Assembly: GCA_949987705.1 (NCBI GenBank)
Contig: CATLJY010000849.1
Span: forward strand, 43,105-107,104
Direction: 5' to 3'
From: Thereva unica
Taxonomy: Eukaryota > Arthropoda > Insecta > Diptera > Therevidae
Length of the DNA stretch: 64,000 bases
A program made the position numbers and the translations under genes. Below, one piece after another: positions 41,671 to 53,390 of this stretch (positions are counted from its first letter, which is position 1; the number at the start of each line of letters is the position of its first letter). The notes beneath the pieces were generated by a model. It made no database searches. It was not told the DNA's origin and saw only the letters and a list, made by a program, of their open reading frames with translations.

Positions 41671-44600
41671 CTTAATTTCGATGAATTAAGTGATTTCAAG
41701 TTATTTTCGATGAATTCGATGAATGTAACTTGATTTCGATGAATTAAGTGAATTTAAGTTATTTTCGATGTATTCGATGTATGAAACTCAATTTCGATGA
41801 ATTAAGTGAATTTAACTTATTTTCGATGTATTCGATGAATGTAACTTAATTTCGATGAATTAAGTGAATTTAACTTATTTTCGATGTATTCGATGAATAT
41901 AACTTAATTTCGGTGAATTAAGTGAATTTAAGTTATTTTCGATGTATTCGATGAATGTAACTTAATTTCGATGAATTAAGTGAATTTAAGTTATTTTCGA
42001 TGTATTCGATGTATGAAACTCAATTTCGATGAATTAAGTGAATTTAACTTATTTTCGATGTATTCGATGAATATAACTTAATTTCGGTGAATTAAGTGAA
42101 TTCAAGTTATTTTCGATGTATTCGATGAATGTAACTTAATTTCGATGAATTAAGTGAATTTAAGTTATTTTCGATGTATTCGATGTATGAAACTCAATTT
42201 CGATGAATTAAGTGAATTTAACTTATTTTCGATGTGTTCGATGAATATAACTTAATTTCGGTGAATTAAGTTATTTTCGATGTATTCGATGAATGTAACT
42301 CAATTTCGATGAATTAAGTGAATTTAAGTTATTTTCGATGTATTCGATGTATGAAACTCAATTTCGACTAATTAAGTGAATTTAACTTATTTTCGATGTA
42401 TTCGATGAATGTAACTCAATTTCGATGAATTAAGTGAATTGAACTTATTTTCGATGTATTCGATGAATGTAACTTAATTTCGATGAATTAAGTGATTTCA
42501 AGTTATTTTCGATGTATTCGATGAATGTAACTTAATTTCGATGAATTAAGTGAATGTAAGTTATTTTCGATGTATTCGATGTATGAAACTAAATTTCGAT
42601 GAATTAAGTGAATTTAACTTATTTTCGATGTATTCGATGAATGTAACTTAATTTCGATGAATTAAGTGAATTTAAGTTATTTTCGATGTATTCGATGAAT
42701 GTAACTTAATTTCGATGAATTAAGTGAATTTAACTTATTTTCGATGTATTCGATGAATGTAACTTAATTTCGATGAATTAAGTGATTTCAAGTTATTTTC
42801 GATGTATTCGATGTATGAAACTCAATTTCGATGAATTAAGTGAATTTAACTTATTTTCGATGTATTCGATGAATGTAACTTAATTTCGATGAATTAAGTG
42901 AATTTAAGTTATTTTCGATGTATTCGATGTATGAAACTCAATTTCGATGAATTAAGTGAATTTAACTTATTTTCGATGTATTCGATGAATGTAACTCAAT
43001 TTCGATGAATTAAGTGAATTGAACTTATTTTCGATGTATTCGATGAATGTAATTTAATTTCGATGAATTAAGTGAATTTAACTTATTTTCGATGTATTCG
43101 ATGAATGTAACTCAATTTCGATGAATTAAGTGAATTGAACTTATTTTCGATGTATTCGATGAATGTAACTTAATTTCGATGAATTAAGTGATTTCAAGTT
43201 ATTTTCGATGTATTCGATGAATGTAACTTAATTTCGATGAATTAAGTGATTTCAAGTTATTTTCGATGTATTCGATGTATGAAACTCAATTTCGATGAAT
43301 TAAGTGAATTTAACTTATTTTCGATGTATTCGATGAATGTAACTTAATTTCGATGAATTAAGTGATTTCAAGTTATTTTCGATGTATTCGATGTATGAAA
43401 CTCAATTTCGATGAATTAAGTGAATTTAACTTATTTTCGATGTATTCGATGAATGTAACTTAATTTCGATGAATTAAGTGAATTTAAGTTATTTTCGATG
43501 TATTCGATGTATGAAACTCAATTTCGATGAATTAAGTGAATTTAACTTATTTTCGATGTATTCGATGAATGTAACTTAATTTCGATGAATTAAGTGAATT
43601 TAACATATTTTCGATGTATTCGATGAATGTAACTTAATTTCGATGAATTAAGTGATTTCAAGTTATTTTCGATGTATTCGATGTATGAAACTCAATTTCG
43701 ATGAATTAAGTGAATTTAACTTATTTTCGATGTATTCGATGAATGTAACTTAATTTCGATGAATTAAGTGAATTTAAGTTATTTTCGATGTATTCGATGT
43801 ATGAAACTCAATTTCGATGAATTAAGTGAATTTAACTTATTTTCGATGTATTCGATGAATGTAACTCAATTTCGATGAATTAAGTGAATTGAACTTATTT
43901 TCGATGTATTCGATGAATGTAACTTAATTTCGATGAATTAAGTGATTTCAAGTTATTTTCGATGAATTCGATGAATGTAACTTGATTTCGATGAATTAAG
44001 TGAATTTAAGTTATTTTCGATGTATTCGATGAATGTAACTTAATTTCGATGAATTAAGTGAATTTAACTTATTTTCGATGTATTCGATGAATGTAACTCA
44101 ATTTCGATGAATTAAGTGAATTGAACTTATTTTCGATGTATTCGATGAATGTAACTTAATTTCGATGAATTAAGTGATTTCAAGTTATTTTCGATGAATT
44201 CGATGAATGTAACTTGATTTCGATGAATTAAGTGAATTTAAGTTATTTTCGATGTATTCGATGTATGAAACTCAATTTCGATGAATTAAGTGAATTTAAC
44301 TTATTTTCGATGTATTCGATGAATGTAACTTAATTTCGATGAATTAAGTGAATTTAACTTATTTTCGATGTATTCGATGTATGAAACTCAATTTCGATGA
44401 ATTAAGTGAATTTAACTTATTTTCGATGTATTCGATGAATGTAACTTAATTTCGATGAATTAAGTGAATTTAAGTTATTTTCGATGTATTCGATGTATGA
44501 AACTCAATTTCGATGAATTAAGTGAATTTAACTTATTTTCGATGTATTCGATGAATGTAACTTAATTTCGATGAATTAAGTGAATGTAACTTATTTTCGA

Positions 44601-46065
44601 TGTATTCGATGAATGTAACTTAATTTCGATGAATTAAGTGATTTCAAGTTATTTTCGATGTATTCGATGAATGTAACTTAATTTCGATGAATTAAGTGAA
44701 TTTAAGTTATTTTCGATGTATTCGATGTATGAAACTCAATTTCGATGAATTAAGTGAATTTAACTTATTTTCGATGTATTCGATGAATGTAACTTAATTT
44801 CGATGAATTAAGTGATTTCAAGTTATTTTCGATGTATTCGATGTATGAAACTCAATTTCGACTAATTAAGTGAATGTAACTTATTTTCGATGTATTCGAT
44901 GAATGTAACTTAATTTCGATGAATTAAGTGATTTCAAGTTATTTTCGATGTATTCGATGTATGAAACTCAATTTCGATGAATTAAGTGAATTTAACTTAT
45001 TTTCGATGTATTCGATGTATGAAACTCAATTTCGATGAATTAAGTGAATTTAACTTATTTTCGATGTATTCGATGAATGTAACTTAATTTCGATGAATTA
45101 AGTGAATGTAACTTATTTTCGATGTATTCGATGAATGTAACTTAATTTCGATGAATTAAGTGATTTCAAGTTATTTTCGATGTATTCGATGAATGTAACT
45201 TAATTTCGATGAATTAAGTGAATTTAAGTTATTTTCGATGTATTCGATGTATGAAACTCAATTTCGATGAATTAAGTGAATTTAACTTATTTTCGATGTA
45301 TTCGATGAATGTAACTTAATTTCGATGAATTAAGTGAATTTAAGTTATTTTCGATGTATTCGATGTATGAAACTCAATTTCGATGAATTAAGTGAATTTA
45401 ACTTATTTTCGATGTATTCGATGAATGTAACTCAATTTCGATGAATTAAGTGAATTTAAGTTATTTTCGATGTATTCGATGAATGTAACTTAATTTCGAT
45501 GAATTAAGTGAATTTAACTTATTTTCGATGTATTCGATGAATGTAACTTAATTTCGATGAATTAAGTGATTTCAAGTTATTTTCGATGTATTCGATGTAT
45601 GAAACTCAATTTCGATGAATTAAGTGAATTTAACTTATTTTCGATGTATTCGATGAATGTAACTTAATTTCGATGAATTAAGTGAATTTAAGTTATTTTC
45701 GATGTATTCGATGTATGAAACTCAATTTCGATGAATTAAGTGAATTTAACTTATTTTCGATGTATTCGATGAATGTAACTCAATTTCGATGAATTAAGTG
45801 AATTGAACTTATTTTCGATGTATTCGATGAATGTAACTTAATTTCGATGAATTAAGTGATTTCAAGTTATTTTCGATGAATTCGATGAATGTAACTTGAT
45901 TTCGATGAATTAAGTGAATTTAAGTTATTTTCGATGTATTCGATGAATGTAACTTAATTTCGATGAATTAAGTGAATTTAACTTATTTTCGATGTATTCG
46001 ATGAATGTAACTCAATTTCGATGAATTAAGTGAATTGAACTTATTTTCGATGTATTCGATGAATG

Positions 46066-46068
46066 TAA
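46066..46068. other. Target-site duplication TAA, left
   Basis: The left flank reads GAATG-TAA and the right flank TAA-CTTAATTTCG. Removing the transposon and one TAA restores the normal satellite GAATGTAACTTAATTTCG. Uninterrupted copies of this target exist at 41668, 49419 and 56602. Confidence 0.85.
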
Positions 46069-46102
46069 TACCCTTGACACACTGCAGCATCGAATGAACA
46101 TT
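46069..46102 (+). repeat. Left terminal inverted repeat of the MITE
   Basis: The first 18 bp, TACCCTTGACACACTGCA, match the right end perfectly. The next 16 bp include CGAATGA and CATT in common with the right end, with four mismatches. The outer TA could be read as part of the target, but the empty sites support TAA as the duplicated triplet. Confidence 0.85.
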
Positions 46103-46163
46103 GCAGTATCATTCGGCTATGAATGATCATTCGCGCCCAGTATGTCATGTCCAATGTTCATTC
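46092..46163. repeat. Left subterminal motif cluster and hairpin arm
   Basis: Three dyad 12-mers lie here: GAATGAACATTG (46092-46103), the perfect palindrome GAATGATCATTC (46121-46132) and CAATGTTCATTC (46152-46163). The first and third are exact reverse complements, so this arm could fold back with the palindrome near the loop. Similar clusters in other DNA transposons bind transposase; for this element that is inference. Confidence 0.75.
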
Positions 46164-46168
46164 AACAG

Positions 46169-46195
46169 CTTCATTCGTCATTCAATCGAATGAAG
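46169..46195. repeat. 9-bp inverted repeat inside the MITE
   Basis: CTTCATTCG (46169-46177) and CGAATGAAG (46187-46195) are perfect reverse complements separated by 9 bp. It has no counterpart at the right end. Confidence 0.7.
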
Positions 46196-46471
46196 TCAAA
46201 ATAACTTCATTCAATGAAGATGGAAGTGAAATTGGGAAATTATCGAACAACTTTCCATGAAATTTCCAGTAGAATTTCCAACTGAAATACCTAACTGTCA
46301 AACTGTCATTCAGATTTCAGAATTTTTTAAAAAGTAGTAGGTTCCATTGTAAATAACTGTTGTTGGGCCTCAATTAATAATTTTTATTAAATTTAAAAGT
46401 ATAAATCACTATGTAATCACTTTCAGTTCATATATTTAGCAGTTTGTGTAAAGTTTCTATTCTGACAGTTC

Positions 46472-46553
46472 CAATGAACATTGAGAAATGCAGTGTGTCG
46501 CTTCTAAAATGAATGATCATTGAAAGCCAATGAAGTTGGAAGAATGCTCATTC
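46472..46553. repeat. Right subterminal motif cluster of the MITE
   Basis: Three more copies of the dyad 12-mer are CAATGAACATTG (46472-46483), GAATGATCATTG (46511-46522) and GAATGCTCATTC (46542-46553). Between the first two lies TGCAGTGTGTC (46489-46499), an internal copy of 11 bp of the terminal repeat. Measured from the element ends, the left motifs begin 23, 52 and 83 bp in and the right ones 23, 54 and 93 bp in. Confidence 0.75.
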
Positions 46554-46576
46554 GTTTTTGCAGTGTGTCAAGGGTA
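46543..46576 (-). repeat. Right terminal inverted repeat of the MITE
   Basis: The last 18 bp, TGCAGTGTGTCAAGGGTA (46559-46576), are the exact reverse complement of the left end. The adjoining inner 16 bp match imperfectly. Confidence 0.85.
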
Positions 46577-46579
46577 TAA
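46577..46579. other. Target-site duplication TAA, right
   Basis: This is the right-hand copy of the duplicated target, followed at once by CTTAATTTCGATGAATTAAG of the satellite. Confidence 0.85.
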
Positions 46580-49199
46580 CTTAATTTCGATGAATTAAGT
46601 GATTTCAAGTTATTTTCGATGAATTCGATGAATGTAACTTGATTTCGATGAATTAAGTGAATTTAAGTTATTTTCGATGTATTCGATGTATGAAACTCAA
46701 TTTCGATGAATTAAGTGAATTTAACTTATTTTCGATGTATTCGATGAATGTAACTTAATTTCGATGAATTAAGTGAATTTAACTTATTTTCGATGTATTC
46801 GATGAATATAACTTAATTTCGGTGAATTAAGTGAATTTAAGTTATTTTCGATGTATTCGATGAATGTAACTTAATTTCGATGAATTAAGTGAATTTAAGT
46901 TATTTTCGATGTATTCGATGTATGAAACTCAATTTCGATGAATTAAGTGAATTTAACTTATTTTCGATGTATTCGATGAATATAACTTAATTTCGGTGAA
47001 TTAAGTGAATTCAAGTTATTTTCGATGTATTCGATGAATGTAACTTAATTTCGATGAATTAAGTGAATTTAAGTTATTTTCGATGTATTCGATGTATGAA
47101 ACTCAATTTCGATGAATTAAGTGAATTTAACTTATTTTCGATGTATTCGATGAATATAACTTAATTTCGGTGAATTAAGTGAATTTAAGTTATTTTCGAT
47201 GTATTCGATGAATGTAACTCAATTTCGATGAATTAAGTGAATTTAAGTTATTTTCGATGTATTCGATGTATGAAACTCAATTTCGATGAATTAAGTGAAT
47301 TTAACTTATTTTCGATGTATTCGATGAATGTAACTCAATTTCGATGAATTAAGTGAATTGAACTTATTTTCGATGTATTCGATGAATGTAACTTAATTTC
47401 GATGAATTAAGTGATTTCAAGTTATTTTCGATGTATTCGATGAATGTAACTTAATTTCGATGAATTAAGTGATTTCAAGTTATTTTCGATGTATTCGATG
47501 TATGAAACTCAATTTCGATGAATTAAGTGAATTTAACTTATTTTCGATGTATTCGATGAATGTAACTTAATTTCGATGAATTAAGTGATTTCAAGTTATT
47601 TTCGATGTATTCGATGTATGAAACTCAATTTCGATGAATTAAGTGAATTTAACTTATTTTCGATGTATTCGATGAATGTAACTTAATTTCGATGAATTAA
47701 GTGAATTTAAGTTATTTTCGATGTATTCGATGTATGAAACTCAATTTCGATGAATTAAGTGAATTTAACTTATTTTCGATGTATTCGATGAATGTAACTT
47801 AATTTCGATGAATTAAGTGAATTTAACATATTTTCGATGTATTCGATGAATGTAACTTAATTTCGATGAATTAAGTGATTTCAAGTTATTTTCGATGTAT
47901 TCGATGTATGAAACTCAATTTCGATGAATTAAGTGAATTTAACTTATTTTCGATGTATTCGATGAATGTAACTTAATTTCGATGAATTAAGTGAATTTAA
48001 GTTATTTTCGATGTATTCGATGTATGAAACTCAATTTCGATGAATTAAGTGAATTTAACTTATTTTCGATGTATTCGATGAATGTAACTCAATTTCGTTG
48101 AATTAAGTGAATTGAACTTATTTTCGATGTATTCGATGAATGTAACTTAATTTCGATGAATTAAGTGATTTCAAGTTATTTTCGATGAATTCGATGAATG
48201 TAACTTGATTTCGATGAATTAAGTGAATTTAAGTTATTTTCGATGTATTCGATGAATGTAACTTAATTTCGATGAATTAAGTGAATTTAACTTATTTTCG
48301 ATGTATTCGATGAATGTAACTTAATTTCGATGAATTAAGTGATTTCAAGTTATTTTCGATGTATTCGATGTATGAAACTCAATTTCGATGAATTAAGTGA
48401 ATTTAACTTATTTTCGATGTATTCGATGAATGTAACTTAATTTCGATGAATTAAGTGAATGTAACTTATTTTCGATGTATTCGATGAATGTAACTTAATT
48501 TCGATGAATTAAGTGATTTCAAGTTATTTTCGATGTATTCGATGAATGTAACTTAATTTCGATGAATTAAGTGAATTTAAGTTATTTTCGATGTATTCGA
48601 TGTATGAAACTCAATTTCGATGAATTAAGTGAATTTAACTTATTTTCGATGTATTCGATGAATGTAACTTAATTTCGATGAATTAAGTGAATTTAAGTTA
48701 TTTTCGATGTATTCGATGTATGAAACTCAATTTCGATGAATTAAGTGAATTTAACTTATTTTCGATGTATTCGATGAATGTAACTCAATTTCGATGAATT
48801 AAGTGAATTTAAGTTATTTTCGATGTATTCGATGAATGTAACTTAATTTCGATGAATTAAGTGAATTTAACTTATTTTCGATGTATTCGATGAATGTAAC
48901 TTAATTTCGATGAATTAAGTGATTTCAAGTTATTTTCGATGTATTCGATGTATGAAACTCAATTTCGATGAATTAAGTGAATTTAACTTATTTTCGATGT
49001 ATTCGATGAATGTAACTTAATTTCGATGAATTAAGTGAATTTAAGTTATTTTCGATGTATTCGATGTATGAAACTCAATTTCGATGAATTAAGTGAATTT
49101 AACTTATTTTCGATGTATTCGATGAATGTAACTCAATTTCGATGAATTAAGTGAATTGAACTTATTTTCGATGTATTCGATGAATGTAACTTAATTTCG

Positions 49200-52100
49200 A
49201 TGAATTAAGTGATTTCAAGTTATTTTCGATGAATTCGATGAATGTAACTTGATTTCGATGAATTAAGTGAATTTAAGTTATTTTCGATGTATTCGATGAA
49301 TGTAACTTAATTTCGATGAATTAAGTGAATTTAACTTATTTTCGATGTATTCGATGAATGTAACTCAATTTCGATGAATTAAGTGAATTGAACTTATTTT
49401 CGATGTATTCGATGAATGTAACTTAATTTCGATGAATTAAGTGATTTCAAGTTATTTTCGATGAATTCGATGAATGTAACTTGATTTCGATGAATTAAGT
49501 GAATTTAAGTTATTTTCGATGTATTCGATGTATGAAACTCAATTTCGATGAATTAAGTGAATTTAACTTATTTTCGATGTATTCGATGAATGTAACTTAA
49601 TTTCGATGAATTAAGTGAATTTAACTTATTTTCGATGTATTCGATGAATATAACTTAATTTCGGTGAATTAAGTGAATTTAAGTTATTTTCGATGTATTC
49701 GATGAATGTAACTTAATTTCGATGAATTAAGTGAATTTAAGTTATTTTCGATGTATTCGATGTATGAAACTCAATTTCGATGAATTAAGTGAATTTGACT
49801 TATTTTCGATGTATTCGATGAATATAACTTAATTTCGGTGAATTAAGTGAATTCAAGTTATTTTCGATGTATTCGATGAATGTAACTTAATTTCGATGAA
49901 TTAAGTGAATTTAAGTTATTTTCGATGTATTCGATGTATGAAACTCAATTTCGATGAATTAAGTGAATTTAACTTATTTTCGATGTATTCGATGAATATA
50001 ACTTAATTTCGGTGAATTAAGTGAATTTAAGTTATTTTCGATGTATTCGATGAATGTAACTCAATTTCGATGAATTAAGTGAATTTAAGTTATTTTCGAT
50101 GTATTCGATGTATGAAACTCAATTTCGATGAATTAAGTGAATTTAACTTATTTTCGATGTATTCGATGAATGTAACTCAATATCGATGAATTAAGTGAAT
50201 TGAACTTATTTTCGATGTATTCGATGAATGTAACTTAATTTCGATGAATTAAGTGATTTCAAGTTATTTTCGATGTATTCGATGAATGTAACTTAATATC
50301 GATGAATTAAGTGAATGTAAGTTATTTTCGATGTATTCGATGTATGAAACTAAATTTCGATGAATTAAGTGAATTTAACTTATTTTCGATGTATTCGATG
50401 AATGTAACTTAATTTCGATGAATTAAGTGAATTTAAGTTATTTTCGATGTATTCGATGAATGTAACTTAATTTCGATAAATTAAGTGAATTTAACTTATT
50501 TTCGATGTATTCGATAAATGTAACTTAATTTCGATGAATTAAGTGAATTTAAGTTATTTTCGATGTATTCGATGAATGTAACTTAATTTCGATGAATTAA
50601 GTGAATTTAAGTTATTTTCGATGTATTCGATGTATGAAACTCAATTTCGATGAATTAAGTGAATTTAACTTATTTTCGATGTATTCGATGAATGTAACTC
50701 AATTTCGATGAATTAAGTGAATTGAACTTATTTTCGATGTATTCGATGAATGTAACTTAATTTCGATGAATTAAGTGAATTGAACTTATTTTCGATGTAT
50801 TCGATGAATGTAACTTAATTTCGATGAATTAAGTGATTTCAAGTTATTTTCGATGTATTCGATGAATGTAACTTAATTTCGATGAATTAAGTGATTTCAA
50901 GTTATTTTCGATGTATTCGATGTATGAAACTCAATTTCGATGAATTAAGTGAATTTAACTTATTTTCGATGTATTCGATGAATGTAACTTAATTTCGATG
51001 AATTAAGTGATTTCAAGTTATTTTCGATGTATTCGATGTATGAAACTCAATTTCGATGAATTAAGTGAATTTAACTTATTTTCGATGTATTCGATGAATG
51101 TAACTTAATTTCGATGAATTAAGTGAATTTAAGTTATTTTCGATGTATTCGATGTATGAAACTCAATTTCGATGAATTAAGTGAATTTAACTTATTTTCG
51201 ATGTATTCGATGAATGTAACTTAATTTCGATGAATTAAGTGATTTCAAGTTATTTTCGATGTATTCGATGTATGAAACTCAATTTCGATGAATTAAGTGA
51301 ATTTAACTTATTTTCGATGTATTCGATGAATGTAACTTAATTTCGATGAATTAAGTGAATTTAAGTTATTTTCGATGTATTCGATGTATGAAACTCAATT
51401 TCGATGAATTAAGTGAATTTAACTTATTTTCGATGTATTCGATGAATGTAACTTAATTTCGATGAATTAAGTGAATTTAAGTTATTTTCGATGTATTCGA
51501 TGTATGAAACTCAATTTCGATGAATTAAGTGAATTTAACTTATTTTCGATGTATTCGATGAATGTAATTTAATTTCGATGAATTAAGTGAATTGAACTTA
51601 TTTTCGATGTATTCGATGAATGTAACTTAATTTCGATGAATTAAGTGATTTCAAGTTATTTTCGATGAATTCGATGAATGTAACTTGATTTCGATGAATT
51701 AAGTGAATTTAAGTTATTTTCGATGTATTCGATGTATGAAACTCAATTTCGATGAATTAAGTGAATTTAACTTATTTTCGATGTATTCGATGAATATAAC
51801 TTAATTTCGGTGAATTAAGTGAATTTAAGTTATTTTCGATGTATTCGATGAATGTAACTTAATTTCGATGAATTAAGTGAATTTAAGTTATTTTCGATGT
51901 ATTCGATGTATGAAACTCAATTTCGATGAATTAAGTGAATTTAACTTATTTTCGATGTATTCGATGAATGTAACTTAATTTCGATGAATTAACTGATTTC
52001 AAGTTATTTTCGATGTATTCGATGTATGAAACTCAATTTCGATGAATTAAGTGAATTTAACTTATTTTCGATGTATCCGATGAATGTAACTTAATTTCGA

Positions 52101-52930
52101 TGAATTAAGTGAATTTAACTTATTTTCGATGTATTCGATGAATGTAACTTAATTTCGATGAATTAAGTGATTTCAAGTTATTTTCGATGTATTCGATGAA
52201 TGTAACTTAATTTCGATGAATTAAGTGAATTTAAGTTATTTTCGATGTATTCGATGTATGAAACTCAATTTCGATGAATTAAGTGAATTTAACTTATTTT
52301 CGATGTATTCGATGAATGTAACTTAATTTCGATGAATTAAGTGAATTTAAGTTATTTTCGATGTATTCGATGTATGAAACTCAATTTCGATGAATTAAGT
52401 GAATTTAACTTATTTTCGATGTATTCGATGAATGTAATTTAATTTCGATGAATTAAGTGAATTGAACTTATTTTCGATGTATTCGATGAATGTAACTTAA
52501 TTTCGATGAATTAGGTGATTTCAAGTTATTTTCGATGAATTCGATGAATGTAACTTGATTTCGATGAATTAAGTGAATTTAAGTTATTTTCGATGTATTC
52601 GATGTATGAAACTCAATTTCGATGAATTAAGTGAATTTAACTTATTTTCGATGTATTCGATGAATATAACTTAATTTCGATGAATTAAGTGAATTTAAGT
52701 TATTTTCGATGTATTCGATGTATGAAACTCAATTTCGATGAATTAAGTGAATTTAACTTATTTTCGATGTATTCTATGAATGTAACTTAATTTCGATGAA
52801 TTAAGTGATTTCAAGTTATTTTCGATGTATCAAACTCAATTTCGATGAATTAAGTGAATTTAACTTATTTTCGATGTATTCGATGAATGTAACTTAATTT
52901 CGATGAATTAAATGAATTTAACTTATTTTC
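49200..52930. repeat. About 7.2-kb-spaced higher-order block, copy 1
   Basis: Six rare variants here recur 7,183 bp downstream: GAATTTGACTT (49791/56974), CAATATCGATG (TATCG 50181/57364), TTTCGATAAATTAAG (AAA 50478/57661), AACTGATTTC (51991/59174), GTATCCGATG and GAATTAGGTGATTTC (near 52510/59693). The shift becomes 7,192 bp, exactly 124 monomers, once the 9-bp loss at about 52831 is passed (GTATCAAACTC in both). Homology fades near 52.9 kb. Confidence 0.85.
49419..49421. other. Paralogous empty site of the transposon (TAA)
   Basis: This lies 2,842 bp from the right-hand target copy at 46577. Satellite on both sides matches the transposon flanks (GAATTGAACTT monomer on the left, GATTTCAAG monomer with GAATTCG and then GTAACTTGATTTCG on the right), with no insertion. 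Confidence 0.85.
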
Positions 52931-53390
52931 GATGTATTCGATGAATGTAACTTAATTTCGATGAATTAAGTGATTTCAAGTTATTTTCGATGTATTCGAT
53001 GAATGTAACTTAATTTCGATGAATTAAGTGAATTTAAGTTATTTTCGATGTATTCGATGTATGAAACTCAATTTCGATGAATTAGGTGAATTTAACTTAT
53101 TTTCGATGTATTCGATGAATATAACTTAATTTCGGTGAATTAAGTGAATTTAGGTTTTTTTCGATGTATTCGATGTATGAAACTAAATTTCGATGAATTA
53201 AGTGAATTTAACTTATTTTCGATGTATTCGATGAATGTAACTCAATTTCGATGAATTAAGTGATTTCAAGTTATTTTCGATGTATTCGATGAATGTAACT
53301 TAATTTCGATGAATTAAGTGAATTTAAGTTATTTTCGATGTATTCGATGTATGAAACTCAATTTCGATGAATTAAGTGAATTTAACTTAT

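Larger units (their letters stand above)
12923..46068. repeat. 58-bp satellite array, central segment
   Basis: The satellite continues with the same orientation and monomer as the left segment but is much more uniform. A frequent pattern is alternation of a monomer ending GAATGTAACTT with one ending TATGAAACTC, giving a 116-bp dimer, although two of the same class often sit together. Truncations are few and mostly of three kinds: loss of one 9-bp unit, a 30-bp monomer, and a 29-bp monomer. Runs of variant monomers repeat over kilobases, which shows higher-order structure. The segment ends at the TAA that was duplicated by the transposon insertion at 46069. I see no gene, and stops occur in all six frames. 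Confidence 0.97.
46069..46576. mobile_element. 508-bp non-autonomous DNA transposon (MITE)
   Basis: This element interrupts the satellite between two copies of TAA. The termini are perfect 18-bp inverted repeats (TACCCTTGACACACTGCA and its complement), extending to about 34 bp with four mismatches. It is AT-rich but unlike the satellite, and its longest reading frames are only short, so it must rely on a transposase supplied from elsewhere. Each end carries three copies of a dyad 12-mer (GAATG, two variable bases, CATTS). The monomer phase on the two sides (AATTAAG at 46024 and 46593) is 569 bp apart, one monomer plus 511, which agrees with 508 bp of element and 3 bp of duplication. A 3-bp TWA target is typical of PIF/Harbinger elements, and some other superfamilies also make 3-bp duplications, so the superfamily is uncertain. 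The closeness of the two ends suggests a fairly recent insertion. Confidence 0.88.
46577..52260. repeat. 2,842-bp higher-order repeat (49 monomers), two copies
   Basis: GAATTCAAG, a rare variant after TTTCGGTGAATTAAGT, is at 47007 and again at 49849, a shift of 2,842 bp or 49 x 58. The transposon target TAA at 46577 likewise has its partner at 49419. The order of neighbouring variants (GTAACTTGATTTCG, GAATATAAC with TTTCGGTG, GTAACTCAATTTCG) is the same. The right limit of homology was not traced precisely. The transposon is present beside only the first copy. Confidence 0.75.

Noticed and set aside
46472..46513. Short ORF beginning ATGAACATTGAG inside the MITE
   Set aside because: It ends after about a dozen codons, overlaps the subterminal motifs and has no sign of a conserved domain.
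46069..46576. piggyBac-like or Tc1/mariner-like element because of the CCC and TA at the ends
   Set aside because: There is no TTAA at the junctions. A TA duplication with CCC/GGG ends would leave a sequence (GTAATATAAC) that does not match the satellite, whereas TAA restores it exactly.
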